Assembly (NCBI RefSeq): GCF_015159745.1 | Contig: NZ_JADDOJ010000016.1 | Span: forward strand, 1 to 60,267 | DNA: 60,267 nt | Source: Ramlibacter aquaticus | GTDB taxonomy: Bacteria; Pseudomonadota; Gammaproteobacteria; Burkholderiales; Burkholderiaceae_C | Direction of reading: 5' to 3' | Part shown: positions 25,278 through 34,491 of the stretch, piece after piece | Numbering within the stretch: position 1 is the stretch's first letter | Layout of the letters: every line of letters starts with the position of its first letter | Position numbers and translations under genes: made by a program | The notes under the pieces: model-generated | Told to the model about the DNA's origin: nothing | Database searches by the model: none | What the model saw: only the letters and a program-made list of their open reading frames with translations

Positions 25278-25627
25278 TTCTTCTCTTGGGCTTCCTTGCG
25301 CGTCTCGGCAGCTTCGTGCGCCGCACTTTCCTTCTTCATTGACACGATCTTGCCGGTGATCGCGTCGACCTGGATTTCGGTGACACCGGGCTTGCCGTTG
25401 CGTGCCAGGTCGAAGGACCAGATCAGCTTGCCGTGCTCACGTTCGAGTTCGGAGCTTTCGACCTTGGCGTCCGGAACGCGGGAAAGCGCTGTCTGGGTGG
25501 CCTGCTCCTGCGAGACCTTGGCCTGAGCCTGCAATTCGGCTTGTGTGGGCTCCGCGGCGAACGCGTGGGTGAGACAAAGAGCGCCGGTCAGAGCCAGCAA
25601 AGAGGAAGCGGTGCGTTTGAACATCAT
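25274..25627 (-). CDS. PepSY-domain periplasmic protein
   Basis: A 117-residue precursor with a signal peptide (MFKRTASSLLALTGALCLTH) and one PepSY domain (KVSQEQATQTALSRVPDAKV, ending EIQVDAITGKIVSMKKE). PepSY proteins are short inhibitors or sensors in the periplasm and often belong to two-component regulons. First gene of its operon, 50 bases after the -10 box of the YTCAG-type promoter. Confidence 0.85.
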   Translation of the reverse strand: MMFKRTASSLLALTGALCLTHAFAAEPTQAELQAQAKVSQEQATQTALSRVPDAKVESSELEREHGKLIWSFDLARNGKPGVTEIQVDAITGKIVSMKKESAAHEAAETRKEAQEKK

Positions 25628-25676
25628 GAAAACTCCATCAGTTGTACGCCGTCCCCATGACAGCGCGTGCAGGCAA

Positions 25677-25708
25677 ATCATGGACGTCCATCCTGAGATG
25701 CATCTGAG
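25677..25708 (-). promoter_or_regulatory. YTCAG-N6-YTCAG promoter before the PepSY operon
   Basis: Read on the minus strand: CTCAG, ATGCAT, CTCAG, ten bases, then -10 CATGAT (plus 25677-25682). Direct repeats 11 bases apart that end ten bases before the -10 fit an OmpR-family activator overlapping the -35 position. The same layout recurs at four other promoters in this cluster. Confidence 0.72.
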
Positions 25709-25897
25709 GATGCCGATTCCCTGGGGCGCAGCAGTGGAATAGCGCGGACATGACTATCAATATCGGGTCAACGGCACTTCCAGTCCGGAGACCGTTGTCA
25801 AGATGCCGATGAACCTCGGCATGCATACATCGCCCTGATGTTGTTCCATGCGCGCCAGCGACATCCACTGGAGATCACGGACGACACGCGGTGGTGC

Positions 25898-26473
25898 CTA
25901 TCGACGCGTGAAGGGGTGTGCGGCTCTGTCCCATGTTCGCGACGCCAGGGCGTACACGGGCCAAAGCTGGGCACGCAGTGCGCGGGCGAGCATGGCACCG
26001 GCGGCAGAGGCGGGAAGGGCAGCCAGCACGTCGAGCGGAAAATGGATGCCCAAGAAGACCCGACTCCATCCGACCAGAAGCCCCAAGGAAAACAGAACAA
26101 GCCCCCACGGCCTGAAGCGCGTGCCGGCCAAGGCGGCGGCAGCGATCGACCAGAACACGGTGACGTGATCGCTCGGGAGCCCGGGGTCCGCGTCATGGGC
26201 CAGGAGCTGTCGACCAAGGTGAAGCATGAACGGACGCGGCTGAGGCCATGCATGTGTCACCACCTGGGCGAGCCCAAGCGCGAACAGTGCGGCTACAAGC
26301 ATTTCAAGCAGGTTGGAGCGGTCTTCGTCGTCCCCGCGAACCCATGCTGCAGCCATGGCAAGCGGCACGCACCAGATCAGCCACTGTGCGATCCAAACGG
26401 CGATGGCAAGCTGCCAGTGCGGCGTGTTGGACGAGGCGTTGATGAGCGCGAACAGTTTCAGGTTGTCCATCAT
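25898..26473 (-). CDS. PAP2-family undecaprenyl-diphosphate/lipid phosphatase
   Basis: A 191-residue membrane phosphatase with the three PAP2 motifs: PQPRP, then PSDH (usually PSGH) and SRVFLGIHFPLD. It probably dephosphorylates undecaprenyl diphosphate or other lipid phosphates at the periplasmic face, like BcrC/YbjG. Start is the first of two ATGs (26473/26470). A YTCAG-type promoter lies about 175 bases upstream. Confidence 0.82.
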   Translation of the reverse strand: MMDNLKLFALINASSNTPHWQLAIAVWIAQWLIWCVPLAMAAAWVRGDDEDRSNLLEMLVAALFALGLAQVVTHAWPQPRPFMLHLGRQLLAHDADPGLPSDHVTVFWSIAAAALAGTRFRPWGLVLFSLGLLVGWSRVFLGIHFPLDVLAALPASAAGAMLARALRAQLWPVYALASRTWDRAAHPFTRR

Positions 26474-26654
26474 TGAGGAGGTCGCGGTGCCTGCCGTTGG
26501 GTTAAAAATTGGCTTCAGCAGCCAGCCGCGAAGCACTCTCTCCTTTCGCCTACGATCTTCCCCGTCCGCCCTCGCCCTCGATCCTCGTCACGACGTTCGT
26601 ATCGGACTGCACTCCGACGGTCCACGTGACCGCCACATCGCGGTGTGAAGTCGG

Positions 26655-26686
26655 ATCATGGACTCCCGTCCTGAAATCGATCTGGG
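26655..26686 (-). promoter_or_regulatory. YTCAG-type promoter upstream of the PAP2 gene
   Basis: Minus strand: CCCAG, ATCGAT, TTCAG, ten bases, -10 CATGAT (plus 26655-26660). One repeat half deviates (CCCAG) but spacing is identical to the other four promoters. It would give a leader of about 170 bases. Confidence 0.55.
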
Positions 26687-26703
26687 GAACCTCGTTCGCT
26701 AGT

Positions 26704-27441
26704 TCAAAGTTCGACTTGGTACGCGATGTACACGGATCCTCGGTTTGCGCTGACCCCCTGCAGGCCCCTTCCCACCGAGACAAGCAGATTCCTGCTGCGG
26801 GCCAGCCTCACGATGGCACCGACATTGAACCCGGTCGTTGTGGGCTCGCCGTCAGCCTGGGGCGTGCGGTGGACCAGTTCGGCCCCGATCCGCAACCCTT
26901 CGCCGAAGGACCGGCTTCCCAGCAGCCCGAAGAACCAGCTGTTGCGGGCGCCAGCCGCCGGATTCGACAGGCGGGCAGCGCCTGCGTCCCATATCCAGGG
27001 GCCGGATGTCTTCTGGACCCAGATTGGCAGCAGGAGTTGCGCGTGCCCATTGCCGAGGCCACGTGACGCGTTACCGGTGGGAAAGTACAGCGTCGGGTAG
27101 ACCGCAGCCATGAAGCCGCTGTCCTCATCGTTGATGAACCGGTACTTCACGCCGAGTTCGATGTCGCCGAGCCCTGCCTGCAGGCCGGCACCGGGCGCAC
27201 GACTGAACGCGCCGGGCACGGCGAAGTGACACTGCGTTTCCTTCGCACACCCGTAGTTGACGTCAGCCCCAACTGATCCAGACGACCTCGTGGCGGCACG
27301 GGTCGCCTGGAGCGCCAGGTTGATCTCGGTGTGGTGAAGTTCGACGGGCTCGGGGTCGTCCGTGAGGAAGGGCGGCCCGGCGTGCGCCGCTGTCACCACG
27401 CATAGTGCACACAGGGTTACTGGCAGTCTGCAGCGCTTCAT
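26704..27441 (-). CDS. outer-membrane beta-barrel protein (MetA-pathway-of-phenol type)
   Basis: A 245-residue precursor: signal peptide (RLPVTLCALCVVTAAHAGPP), then GPPFLTDDPEPVELHHTEI, a start typical of this transporter-like beta-barrel family. Alternating aromatic strands follow (GLGDIELGVKYRFI) up to a final YIAYQVEL. It is 28 bases after the second COG4705 gene and probably co-transcribed. Substrate unknown. Confidence 0.72.
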   Translation of the reverse strand: MKRCRLPVTLCALCVVTAAHAGPPFLTDDPEPVELHHTEINLALQATRAATRSSGSVGADVNYGCAKETQCHFAVPGAFSRAPGAGLQAGLGDIELGVKYRFINDEDSGFMAAVYPTLYFPTGNASRGLGNGHAQLLLPIWVQKTSGPWIWDAGAARLSNPAAGARNSWFFGLLGSRSFGEGLRIGAELVHRTPQADGEPTTTGFNVGAIVRLARSRNLLVSVGRGLQGVSANRGSVYIAYQVEL

Positions 27442-27469
27442 CGCCACGAAGGCAGCGGATGCGTGTGCG

Positions 27470-28279
27470 CTAAGCCGCTGCACCGGGCGCCGCTGGCCGC
27501 TGCGGGATGAGGCGCACGCACACCAGCACGAACGCCACGAGGGCAATCGACGCGTACAGTCGGCTCAGGTTCAAGCCGCCTTGGGCAAGCGGCTTGTCAA
27601 GGAAGTCTCCCAGCGTCGCGCCCAGAGGCCGGGTGAGGATGAACGCAGCCCAGAAGAGTGCGGTGCGCGACACTTTGGTCCAGAAGTAGAGAGCGGCGAC
27701 GATCGCCAGCCCTGCTGCAAACACGAGTGCCCCTGTCTCGTAGCCGAGCCCCATCCCACCGCGGTCGGAGCCTGCAAGCCAGTCGCCCAGCGCCGTGCCC
27801 AACGTTTGCGAGAAAAGGATGGTGCACCAGTAAAACCACTCCACCCTTGGCTTGACGATACTGCGGAAGGAAACGGTGCCTTCGGCCTTGTACCAGGTCC
27901 CGAGGCTGACCAGGAGCAGCGTCGCTACGAGCGCCACGCCTCCCGGGTAGCCCAAGCCGACGGAACGGTCCGCGAAGTCCGCGATCGTCGTCCCCAGAGT
28001 CGTGGTGCCGACGATCGTCGCCCAGTACAGGTAGGGGTGGAAACGTCCGGCTCTCACCTGCGCCGCCACCAGCGCGATGAACACAACCGCGAAAATCAGC
28101 GTGCCGATGACGTACCCGAGGTTGAGCGACATGGTCACCCAGTCGCCCCCCGTCTCACCGAGGGTGGTCGCCGCGATCTTGATGATCCAGAAGCCGAGGG
28201 TGATTTCCGGCACTTTGCTCACGGCTGTGCGGAGCGCGGAGCTGCGGTCGCTGCGCGTGGGGTCAAGCGTATTGTTCAT
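27470..28279 (-). CDS. COG4705 membrane protein, second copy
   Basis: A 269-residue paralogue of the protein at 24495: KVPEITLGFWIIKIAATTLG followed by ETGGDW, and [20 protein letters not shown] 28279 (MNNTLDPTRS) is preferred to ATG 28303, because the promoter places the transcript start near 28304. Two copies under the same promoter type suggest they may work as a pair. Confidence 0.78.
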   Translation of the reverse strand: MNNTLDPTRSDRSSALRTAVSKVPEITLGFWIIKIAATTLGETGGDWVTMSLNLGYVIGTLIFAVVFIALVAAQVRAGRFHPYLYWATIVGTTTLGTTIADFADRSVGLGYPGGVALVATLLLVSLGTWYKAEGTVSFRSIVKPRVEWFYWCTILFSQTLGTALGDWLAGSDRGGMGLGYETGALVFAAGLAIVAALYFWTKVSRTALFWAAFILTRPLGATLGDFLDKPLAQGGLNLSRLYASIALVAFVLVCVRLIPQRPAAPGAAA

Positions 28280-28314
28280 GTTTGCTTCGCTGGAATGGCT
28301 CATTCTGTGGACAG

Positions 28315-28346
28315 AAGGTACCCGCGCCACCTGAAACCAGCCTGAG
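28315..28346 (-). promoter_or_regulatory. YTCAG-type promoter of the second COG4705 operon
   Basis: Minus strand: CTCAG, GCTGGT, TTCAG, ten bases, -10 TACCTT (plus 28315-28320). The flank CCGCGTAGGAC at 28349-28359 is repeated exactly beyond the RND-gene box at 31662-31672, so the two promoter regions share ancestry. Confidence 0.7.
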
Positions 28347-28388
28347 AGCCGCGTAGGACCAAGACGCGGATGAATGCCCGACGACGCT

Positions 28389-31300
28389 TCAGGCCCCGCG
28401 TGAGTTCCCCGCGGCGAAGGTCCTCTGCACGCGGGACAGCCCGGCGCGCGCGAACCGGTCCACGTAGAGGTAGATCACCGGCGTCGTGAAGAGGGTGAGA
28501 ACCTGGGACACCAGAAGTCCCCCGACCAGCGTGACGCCCACCGGCGAACGCAGTTCCGCTCCCGCACCGGTACTGAGCGCCAGCGGCAGCGCCCCGAGAA
28601 GTGCGGCGCCGGTCGTCATCATGATGGGACGGAAACGCAACACGCATGCGCGACGGATGGCGTCGCGCGCAGTGGCGCCTTCGCGACGCCGAAGGTCCTG
28701 TGCGACGTCGACCATCATGATGGCGTTCTTCTTCACGATGCCGATCAGGAGGATGACGCCGATGAGGGAAATGACACTGAGGTCCTGACGCGTGATCAGC
28801 AGCGCCAGGAGGGCTCCGAGACCCGCCGATGGCAGCGTGCTGAGGATCGTCACCGGGTGGGCGAAGCTTTCGTACAGGATCCCGAGGACGATGTAGACCG
28901 CGAAGATTGCTGCGGCGACCAGCCAGGGCTCGCTGCTGCTGGACGCGACGAAGGCCTTCGCGTTGCCCTGGAAACTGCCGTGCAGGGTCTGCGGCAGCCC
29001 CGCTGTGCTCAGCGCCTTGCGAACGGCGGACACCGCATCACCCAGGGCCACGCCTGGCACCAGGTTGAAGGACAGCGTTGCTGCCGGGAACTGACCCTGG
29101 TGGTTCACCTCGATGGGCGCCCATGCGCTCTCCAGGCGAGTGAAGGAGCTGAGAGGGACCAGCGCACCGCTCGCCGAGGGGACACGCACCTGTTCCAAAG
29201 CTGCTCGATCCGTCTTCTGGTCCGGCAAGACCTCCAGGACGATGCGGTACTGGTCGGTCTGCGTGAAGATGGTCCCGACGATGCGCTGACCGAACGCGTC
29301 ATACAGCGTGTCGTCAAGGACTTGTGGCGTGATCCCGTAGGTGGCTGCGCGCTCGCGGTCGATGACCAGCGCCGCATGCTGCACGCCAGCCTGCAGATCG
29401 CTGGCCACGTCACTCAGCTGGGGAAGCCCTTTCAGCAGGTTCACCAGCCGCGGTGTCCAGGTGGAGAGCTCCGCCAGGTTCGTGTCCTCCAGCGTGTACT
29501 GGAACTGCGTCGCGCTGCTTCGGCCTCCCACCTGCAGTTCCTGCCTGGTGCGGAAATGCACCTCGACCCCGGTCAGGTCTGCGACGTTGTCGCGCAAGCG
29601 GCTCATGATTGCCGTGGCAGAGCTGCTGCGGTCGGAGAAGGGCTTCAGGTTGATGACAAGCCGCCCCTGGTTCAGCGGCGACGGATTGATCCAGCTGTAC
29701 ACATTGGCCACGTCCGGGTCCGCAACCACGCGGCGCACCACCTCGAGCTGGCTGCGCGCCATGGCGGGCGACGAGATGTCCGTGCGCGCCTCGGTTGTGC
29801 CCACGATCTGACCGGTGTCCTGCTGCGGGAAGAAGCCTTTGGGGATGACCACGTACAGGGCAACCGTCGCCGCAAGGACGCACAGCGTGACCGCGAGGGT
29901 GAGAGCCGAGTGGCGAAGCACCCGGTCAAGGGCGCGGGCATAGGCGCCGGCCAAGCGCGCATAGCCGGATTCCAGCAGCGAGGTCAGCATGCCCGGGCGA
30001 CGTCCCAGCTCCAGCCCGAGCAGGACGCGACACAGCATCGGCGTGATCGTCAGGGACACCACGGCGGAAACGAGCAAGGCCACGCACAGCGTCACCGAGA
30101 ATTCGCGGAACATGCGGCCGACCACGTCGCCCATGAACAGCAGCGGGATGAGTGCGGCAATCAGGGAGACGGTCATCGACACCACCGTGAAGGCGACTTC
30201 TCCGGCGCCCGCCAGCGCGGCTTCGAGGGGAGGTTGCCCTTGCTCCACGTGCCGGATGATGTTCTCGATGACCACGATGGCATCGTCGACCACGAAGCCG
30301 ACCGCAATAGTCATGCCCATGAGCGAAAGGTTGTCGATGGTGTAGCCAAGGGGAGCGAGCACCGCAAGCGTGCCAGCGATGGACAGCGGAATTGACAGCG
30401 CGGGGATCAGCGTGGACCAAAATCCGTGGAGAAACACGAACACCACCAGCACCACGAGCAACACCGTGAACAACAGGGTGCGCTGGACATCGGTGAGGCT
30501 CGCCCGGATGGTCTGCGTGCGGTCGTTGACAATCTCCAGATTCACCGAACCCGGTAGCGTGCGCTGAAGCTCCGGCAGCGCCCTTCGTATTGCGTCCACG
30601 GTTTCCACAACGTTGCGCCCGGGCTGCTTGTGGATGTCGACGATGATCGCCCGGTGGTCTCCGATCCAGGCGGCCTGGTGGACGTCCTGTGGGCCGGCGA
30701 CAGCCCGGCCCACGTCGTGCACGTGGACGGCGGCGCCATTACGCCAGGCGAGAACGACGTTGTCGTACTGCGATGCGTTCACCAACTGGTCCGACGCGTC
30801 CAGGGTGGTGGACCGCTCCGGCCCATCCAGCGTGCCCTTCGGTGCGTTGGCGGAAGCGGTACCCAAGGCCGCGCGGACTTGTTCCAGGCTCAAACCGACG
30901 GCGTTCAGCTTGTTGACGTCGATCTGGACCCGGATGGCGGGCCTCTGCTCGCCATGCAGGTCAATGAGGCCGACGCCCGGAAGGCGCGAGAGCTGCTGTG
31001 CAATATAGGTGTCCGCATAGAAGTCCAGCTCGTGCAGCGGCATGGCGTCTGAGGTGACGGCGATCGACATGATCTGGAAATCCGCCGGATTGGCCTTCTC
31101 CCAGGTCGGTGGACTGGCGAGAGTTTTCGGTAGCAGGGAGGAGGCCGACGCGATCGCCGCCTGCACGTCCTGGGCGGCAGCATCGATGTTGCGCCCCGGC
31201 TCGAACTGTAGCGTGATGGACGTGGCTCCCGTGGCGCTGCTGGAAGTCATTTCCGAAAGTCCCTGGATCAGCGTGAACTGACGCTCGAGTGGCGTGGCGA

Positions 31301-31487
31301 TCGACGTGGCCATCAGCTCGGGACTTGCCCCTGGGAGTTCGGCCGAGACCTGTATGGTTGGCAGCTCCACCTGCGGCAAGGCTGCGAGCGGCATCAGTGC
31401 GTAGCCCGCCGCTCCCGCCATCAAGATCACCAACATGAAGAGTGTCGTGGCGACTGGCCGGCGCACGAAAGGTGCCGAAAGATTCAT
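28389..31487 (-). CDS. RND efflux pump, MdtC/MuxC-like HAE1 family
   Basis: A full-length 1032-residue inner-membrane RND subunit. N-terminal FVRRPVATTLFMLVILMAG, porter motif ELPGASPELMATSIATPLER, conserved TM4 region (TIAVGFVVDDAIVVIENI, with the proton-relay aspartates) and TM10-11 GIVKKNAIMMVDVA. No periplasmic adaptor or outer-membrane channel gene is adjacent, so it must borrow partners encoded elsewhere. Its promoter is the YTCAG type at 31628-31659. Substrate unknown. Confidence 0.9.
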   Translation of the reverse strand: MNLSAPFVRRPVATTLFMLVILMAGAAGYALMPLAALPQVELPTIQVSAELPGASPELMATSIATPLERQFTLIQGLSEMTSSSATGATSITLQFEPGRNIDAAAQDVQAAIASASSLLPKTLASPPTWEKANPADFQIMSIAVTSDAMPLHELDFYADTYIAQQLSRLPGVGLIDLHGEQRPAIRVQIDVNKLNAVGLSLEQVRAALGTASANAPKGTLDGPERSTTLDASDQLVNASQYDNVVLAWRNGAAVHVHDVGRAVAGPQDVHQAAWIGDHRAIIVDIHKQPGRNVVETVDAIRRALPELQRTLPGSVNLEIVNDRTQTIRASLTDVQRTLLFTVLLVVLVVFVFLHGFWSTLIPALSIPLSIAGTLAVLAPLGYTIDNLSLMGMTIAVGFVVDDAIVVIENIIRHVEQGQPPLEAALAGAGEVAFTVVSMTVSLIAALIPLLFMGDVVGRMFREFSVTLCVALLVSAVVSLTITPMLCRVLLGLELGRRPGMLTSLLESGYARLAGAYARALDRVLRHSALTLAVTLCVLAATVALYVVIPKGFFPQQDTGQIVGTTEARTDISSPAMARSQLEVVRRVVADPDVANVYSWINPSPLNQGRLVINLKPFSDRSSSATAIMSRLRDNVADLTGVEVHFRTRQELQVGGRSSATQFQYTLEDTNLAELSTWTPRLVNLLKGLPQLSDVASDLQAGVQHAALVIDRERAATYGITPQVLDDTLYDAFGQRIVGTIFTQTDQYRIVLEVLPDQKTDRAALEQVRVPSASGALVPLSSFTRLESAWAPIEVNHQGQFPAATLSFNLVPGVALGDAVSAVRKALSTAGLPQTLHGSFQGNAKAFVASSSSEPWLVAAAIFAVYIVLGILYESFAHPVTILSTLPSAGLGALLALLITRQDLSVISLIGVILLIGIVKKNAIMMVDVAQDLRRREGATARDAIRRACVLRFRPIMMTTGAALLGALPLALSTGAGAELRSPVGVTLVGGLLVSQVLTLFTTPVIYLYVDRFARAGLSRVQRTFAAGNSRGA

Positions 31488-31627
31488 GAAGTGGAGGGGG
31501 GCGAGCCGGATACTGCGTTCGCGCCATCTTAGTGCGGCGCTGATGCGCCGCCCGCACCTTTCTCCCCGAAACTTTCCGAGCCTATTGAGAGTGATGCCGC
31601 GAAGGATCGCGAACGTGCGAAACGCGC

Positions 31628-31659
31628 ATCGTAGGCGGGCAAGCTGAGACGAAACTGAG
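31628..31659 (-). promoter_or_regulatory. YTCAG-type promoter of the RND gene
   Basis: Minus strand: CTCAG, TTTCGT, CTCAG, ten bases, -10 TACGAT (plus 31628-31633). It is directed at the RND gene about 140 bases downstream. The divergent DedA-PAP2 gene starts 105 bases to the other side and could be affected too. Confidence 0.72.
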
Positions 31660-31763
31660 GACCGCGTAGGACTTGGCCCCGATGACAGCGCGCGCCCTTC
31701 GGGGTTGAAATTCGCGCATCATCACGTGTGTCTCAAAGCCAAATCGAGCATTAGGGAGCTATT

Positions 31764-33764
31764 TTGACTGCCAGTTGGAACCACGCAATTGCCATCGCTG
31801 AAGCCCACCCTTCAGCGGCGCTTGCCGTGGTCGGTGTAGTTGCCCTTGCCGAGTCACTCGCTGTCGTGGGAACGTTCGTGCCCGCGGCGCTGGTTCTTTT
31901 CTGTGCCGGGGTGCTCGTCGGGAATGGCACTCTGGGCATCCTGCCAACCCTGGGAGTGGCAGCGATCGCTGCAATCGCTGGCGATGGCGTGAGCTACGAG
32001 CTCGGCCGAAGGGCGCAGCGGACAGGACGCCTTCCTGCGATCACTCTGCGCCATCGCGCCTGGTTCGACAAGGCTGAAGCGTTGATTCACCGCCGTGGGG
32101 CAGCCAGCGTCCTGATCGCCCGATTCACTGGAGCGATCCGCGCATTCGTTCCGCTTCTCGCGGGCTTTGCAAAGATGTCGCGTGGGCGCTTCTATTTTGC
32201 GAACGTGTTTTCGGCTGTGCTCTGGGCGCCAGCGCACATCCTGCCTGGCGCCTTGTTCGGCAATTCATTGCACGTCGCCGAAGCCGTGAGCGGCCGGCTG
32301 GCTCTGCTACTCGTCCTGCTCGTCGTCGTGTTGTGGTTCTCGGCATGGGCGGTCACGGCGCTGCGGCGGAACCTGGCCGCTTTGGCCATGGGGCTGCGGG
32401 GCCGCGCCGTCGCAGCGATGTCCGTGCACGATACGCGTTGGTCACGCGTTCTGCGGCGCTTGCTGGATCCGGAGCGTTCCGAATCGACGGCGATGCTCGG
32501 CGCCATGGTGGTTTTGCTCGGCGCGGCGTGGGTCTTCTTCTCAGTGCTGGAAGACCTGCTGACGCACGACTCGCTCGTGCGTCTGGACCTGAGCGTGTTC
32601 GCATTCCTGCAGCAGCTACGCACGCAGGTGGGTGATCAGGCAATGATTGTGTTCACGGAAGCTGGCAGCGTTGGCGTATTGCTGCCACTCATCGTGCTTG
32701 TCCTCGCCTGGCTGTGCTGGCGCCGAGCTTGGCGGACGGCCGCGTACTGGGTAGGCTGCGCCGCCTTCGGCGAACTGCTGGTGCAGGTCCTGAAGTACAC
32801 GCTAGGGCGGCAGCGGCCGCTGACTCTGTACACCGGCAATGAGCAGTTCTCCTTTCCGAGCGGCCATGCTTCGGTCAGCGCGGTGGTTCTTGGATTCCTG
32901 GCCTTCCTGGTTTCCCGCGGTCAGCCATCTGCGTGGCGTACTGGCGCAGCGTTGCTCGCCGCGCTCTATGTGACCCTGGTCTCATTTTCTCGCCTGTATC
33001 TCGGGGCCCACTGGCTTTCCGACGTGGTGGGGGGAGCGAGCATGGGCCTCGCATGGGTCGCCGTTGTGGCCATGGTGTACACACAACGCGGCGTCCATGA
33101 CTCGCTTGCTCCAAAAGGGCTTGCTGGCGTGGCGCTCCTTGTGCTGGCAACGGGCACACTGTCGTGGCATTACTTCCGCGGTTCGGCCGACCTGGCCTTC
33201 TATGCTGTGACGCCAAAGACCCGGGCTCTCACTGCCTCTGCGTGGACGCAGAACGGGTGGCGCCAGTTGCCCGAGCGACGGCGGGAACTGGCCGGTGATG
33301 GGGAGGAACCATTCTCCGTGCAGATCGCATGTCCTCCGGACGAACTGGCCCAAGCGCTCGCATCGGCCGGATGGACTTCGCCGCCGCCATGGGACTTTCA
33401 GTCGATCCTGCTCACAGTAACCGGATCCGTCGCGTCGGACGCGGCGCCGGTGCTGCCGCGCTTTGACCAAGGCCGGCGAGCAGACATCACCCGTGTGCGC
33501 ACGGGGGCTACGCAGGACGTGCGCGGCGTGGTGCGCCTATGGCGCTCCAACGTGCAGCTCGTGGTGCCTAGCGTGCCGACCGAGCCGATCTGGTATGGCG
33601 CTCTGTATAGCGAACGACGAGATAGCGGAAAGCTCCGGGATCACGTGACAACTGCGCCGCCCGACGCCTTGATTGCGAGCGCCAGGCAAGCGGGGGTCAC
33701 TCAAGTCGGCTCGCTGGTACCCGGCATGCCGGTGCTGTTGGCGTGTCGCATTCCAAAGTCCTAG
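31764..33764 (+). CDS. DedA-PAP2-LssY three-domain membrane protein
   Basis: A 666-residue fusion. Residues about 1-200 form a DedA/SNARE-associated domain (LIARFTGAIRAFVPLLAGFA). Residues about 240-450 form a PAP2 phosphatase (KYTLGRQRP, FPSGHAS, SRLYLGAHWLSD). The last 170 residues match LssY-type C-terminal domains (PPWDFQSI, LWRSNVQLVVPS). DedA proteins move undecaprenyl phosphate across the membrane and PAP2 domains remove its phosphate, so the fusion could couple flipping with dephosphorylation. It starts with TTG behind TAGGGAG. Confidence 0.82.
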   Translation: MTASWNHAIAIAEAHPSAALAVVGVVALAESLAVVGTFVPAALVLFCAGVLVGNGTLGILPTLGVAAIAAIAGDGVSYELGRRAQRTGRLPAITLRHRAWFDKAEALIHRRGAASVLIARFTGAIRAFVPLLAGFAKMSRGRFYFANVFSAVLWAPAHILPGALFGNSLHVAEAVSGRLALLLVLLVVVLWFSAWAVTALRRNLAALAMGLRGRAVAAMSVHDTRWSRVLRRLLDPERSESTAMLGAMVVLLGAAWVFFSVLEDLLTHDSLVRLDLSVFAFLQQLRTQVGDQAMIVFTEAGSVGVLLPLIVLVLAWLCWRRAWRTAAYWVGCAAFGELLVQVLKYTLGRQRPLTLYTGNEQFSFPSGHASVSAVVLGFLAFLVSRGQPSAWRTGAALLAALYVTLVSFSRLYLGAHWLSDVVGGASMGLAWVAVVAMVYTQRGVHDSLAPKGLAGVALLVLATGTLSWHYFRGSADLAFYAVTPKTRALTASAWTQNGWRQLPERRRELAGDGEEPFSVQIACPPDELAQALASAGWTSPPPWDFQSILLTVTGSVASDAAPVLPRFDQGRRADITRVRTGATQDVRGVVRLWRSNVQLVVPSVPTEPIWYGALYSERRDSGKLRDHVTTAPPDALIASARQAGVTQVGSLVPGMPVLLACRIPKS

Positions 33765-33773
33765 CGCCGGGCC

Positions 33774-33805
33774 TTCAGCGTGGTTTCAGCGCGTTGCGGT
33801 AAGGT
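33774..33805 (+). promoter_or_regulatory. YTCAG-type promoter of the two-component operon
   Basis: Plus strand: TTCAG (33774-33778), CGTGGT, TTCAG (33785-33789), ten bases, -10 TAAGGT (33800-33805). It lies 24 bases before the response-regulator ATG. Because it shares its layout with the other four sites, it implies that the regulator controls its own gene. Confidence 0.75.
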
Positions 33806-33828
33806 TTCATCCTGAGGAGATCAGCCGC

Positions 33829-34491
33829 ATGCGCGTCCTGCTTGTCGAAGATGATCCGATGATTGGCGCTGCCATTGTCCAGGGGCTGGAAGATGCAGCC
33901 CATGCGGTGGACTGGGTCCGTGACGGCGAGCGTGGGCTGCTGGCACTGCATGACAACCGCTATGACTTGCTCTTGCTGGACTTGGGGCTTTCTGGCATGG
34001 ACGGGGTCGATGTGCTGCGAACCGTTCGGCGCAACGATGCGGCCTTGGCCATCATGGTGCTCACTGCGCGCCACCAGGTGGATACGCGCGTGGATGTGCT
34101 CGACCTCGGTGCGGACGACTATCTCGTCAAACCTTTCGAGCTGAAGGAACTGCTGGCGAGGATGCGTGCGGTGATCCGCCGCAGAGGCGGAACCGGCGAG
34201 CCGCTCCTCGTTTGCGGAGACTTGTCCATTGACCCGGCATCGCATGAGGCTGAGTTCCGCGGCGCCCGCTCGCGGCTGTCCAGCCGCGAGTTCGCACTCA
34301 TGGAGGCATTGCTGCGGCGACCGGGCGCGATCCTGTCGAAGGGGGACCTCGAGGAGCGAATCTACGGTGGGAACGAGGGGGTCGAAAGCAACACGGTCGA
34401 AGTGCTCGTGTACGGGCTTCGTCGCAAGCTTGGCCCCACCGCAATCCGCACAGTGCGCGGAGTTGGTTACATGGTGGATGCAGACACGTGA
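33829..34491 (+). CDS. OmpR-family response regulator (PmrA/QseB-like)
   Basis: A 220-residue regulator: receiver domain with acidic pocket VEDDPM, phospho-acceptor aspartate in LLLDLGLSGMDG and lysine in YLVKPFE, then a winged HTH (RPGAILSKGDLEERIYGGNE, ending TVRGVGYMVDAD). ATG 33829 follows GAGGAG. It is the best candidate for binding the 11-base-spaced direct repeats of this cluster. Closest in style to PmrA/QseB, which control lipid and envelope genes. Confidence 0.92.
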   Translation: MRVLLVEDDPMIGAAIVQGLEDAAHAVDWVRDGERGLLALHDNRYDLLLLDLGLSGMDGVDVLRTVRRNDAALAIMVLTARHQVDTRVDVLDLGADDYLVKPFELKELLARMRAVIRRRGGTGEPLLVCGDLSIDPASHEAEFRGARSRLSSREFALMEALLRRPGAILSKGDLEERIYGGNEGVESNTVEVLVYGLRRKLGPTAIRTVRGVGYMVDADT

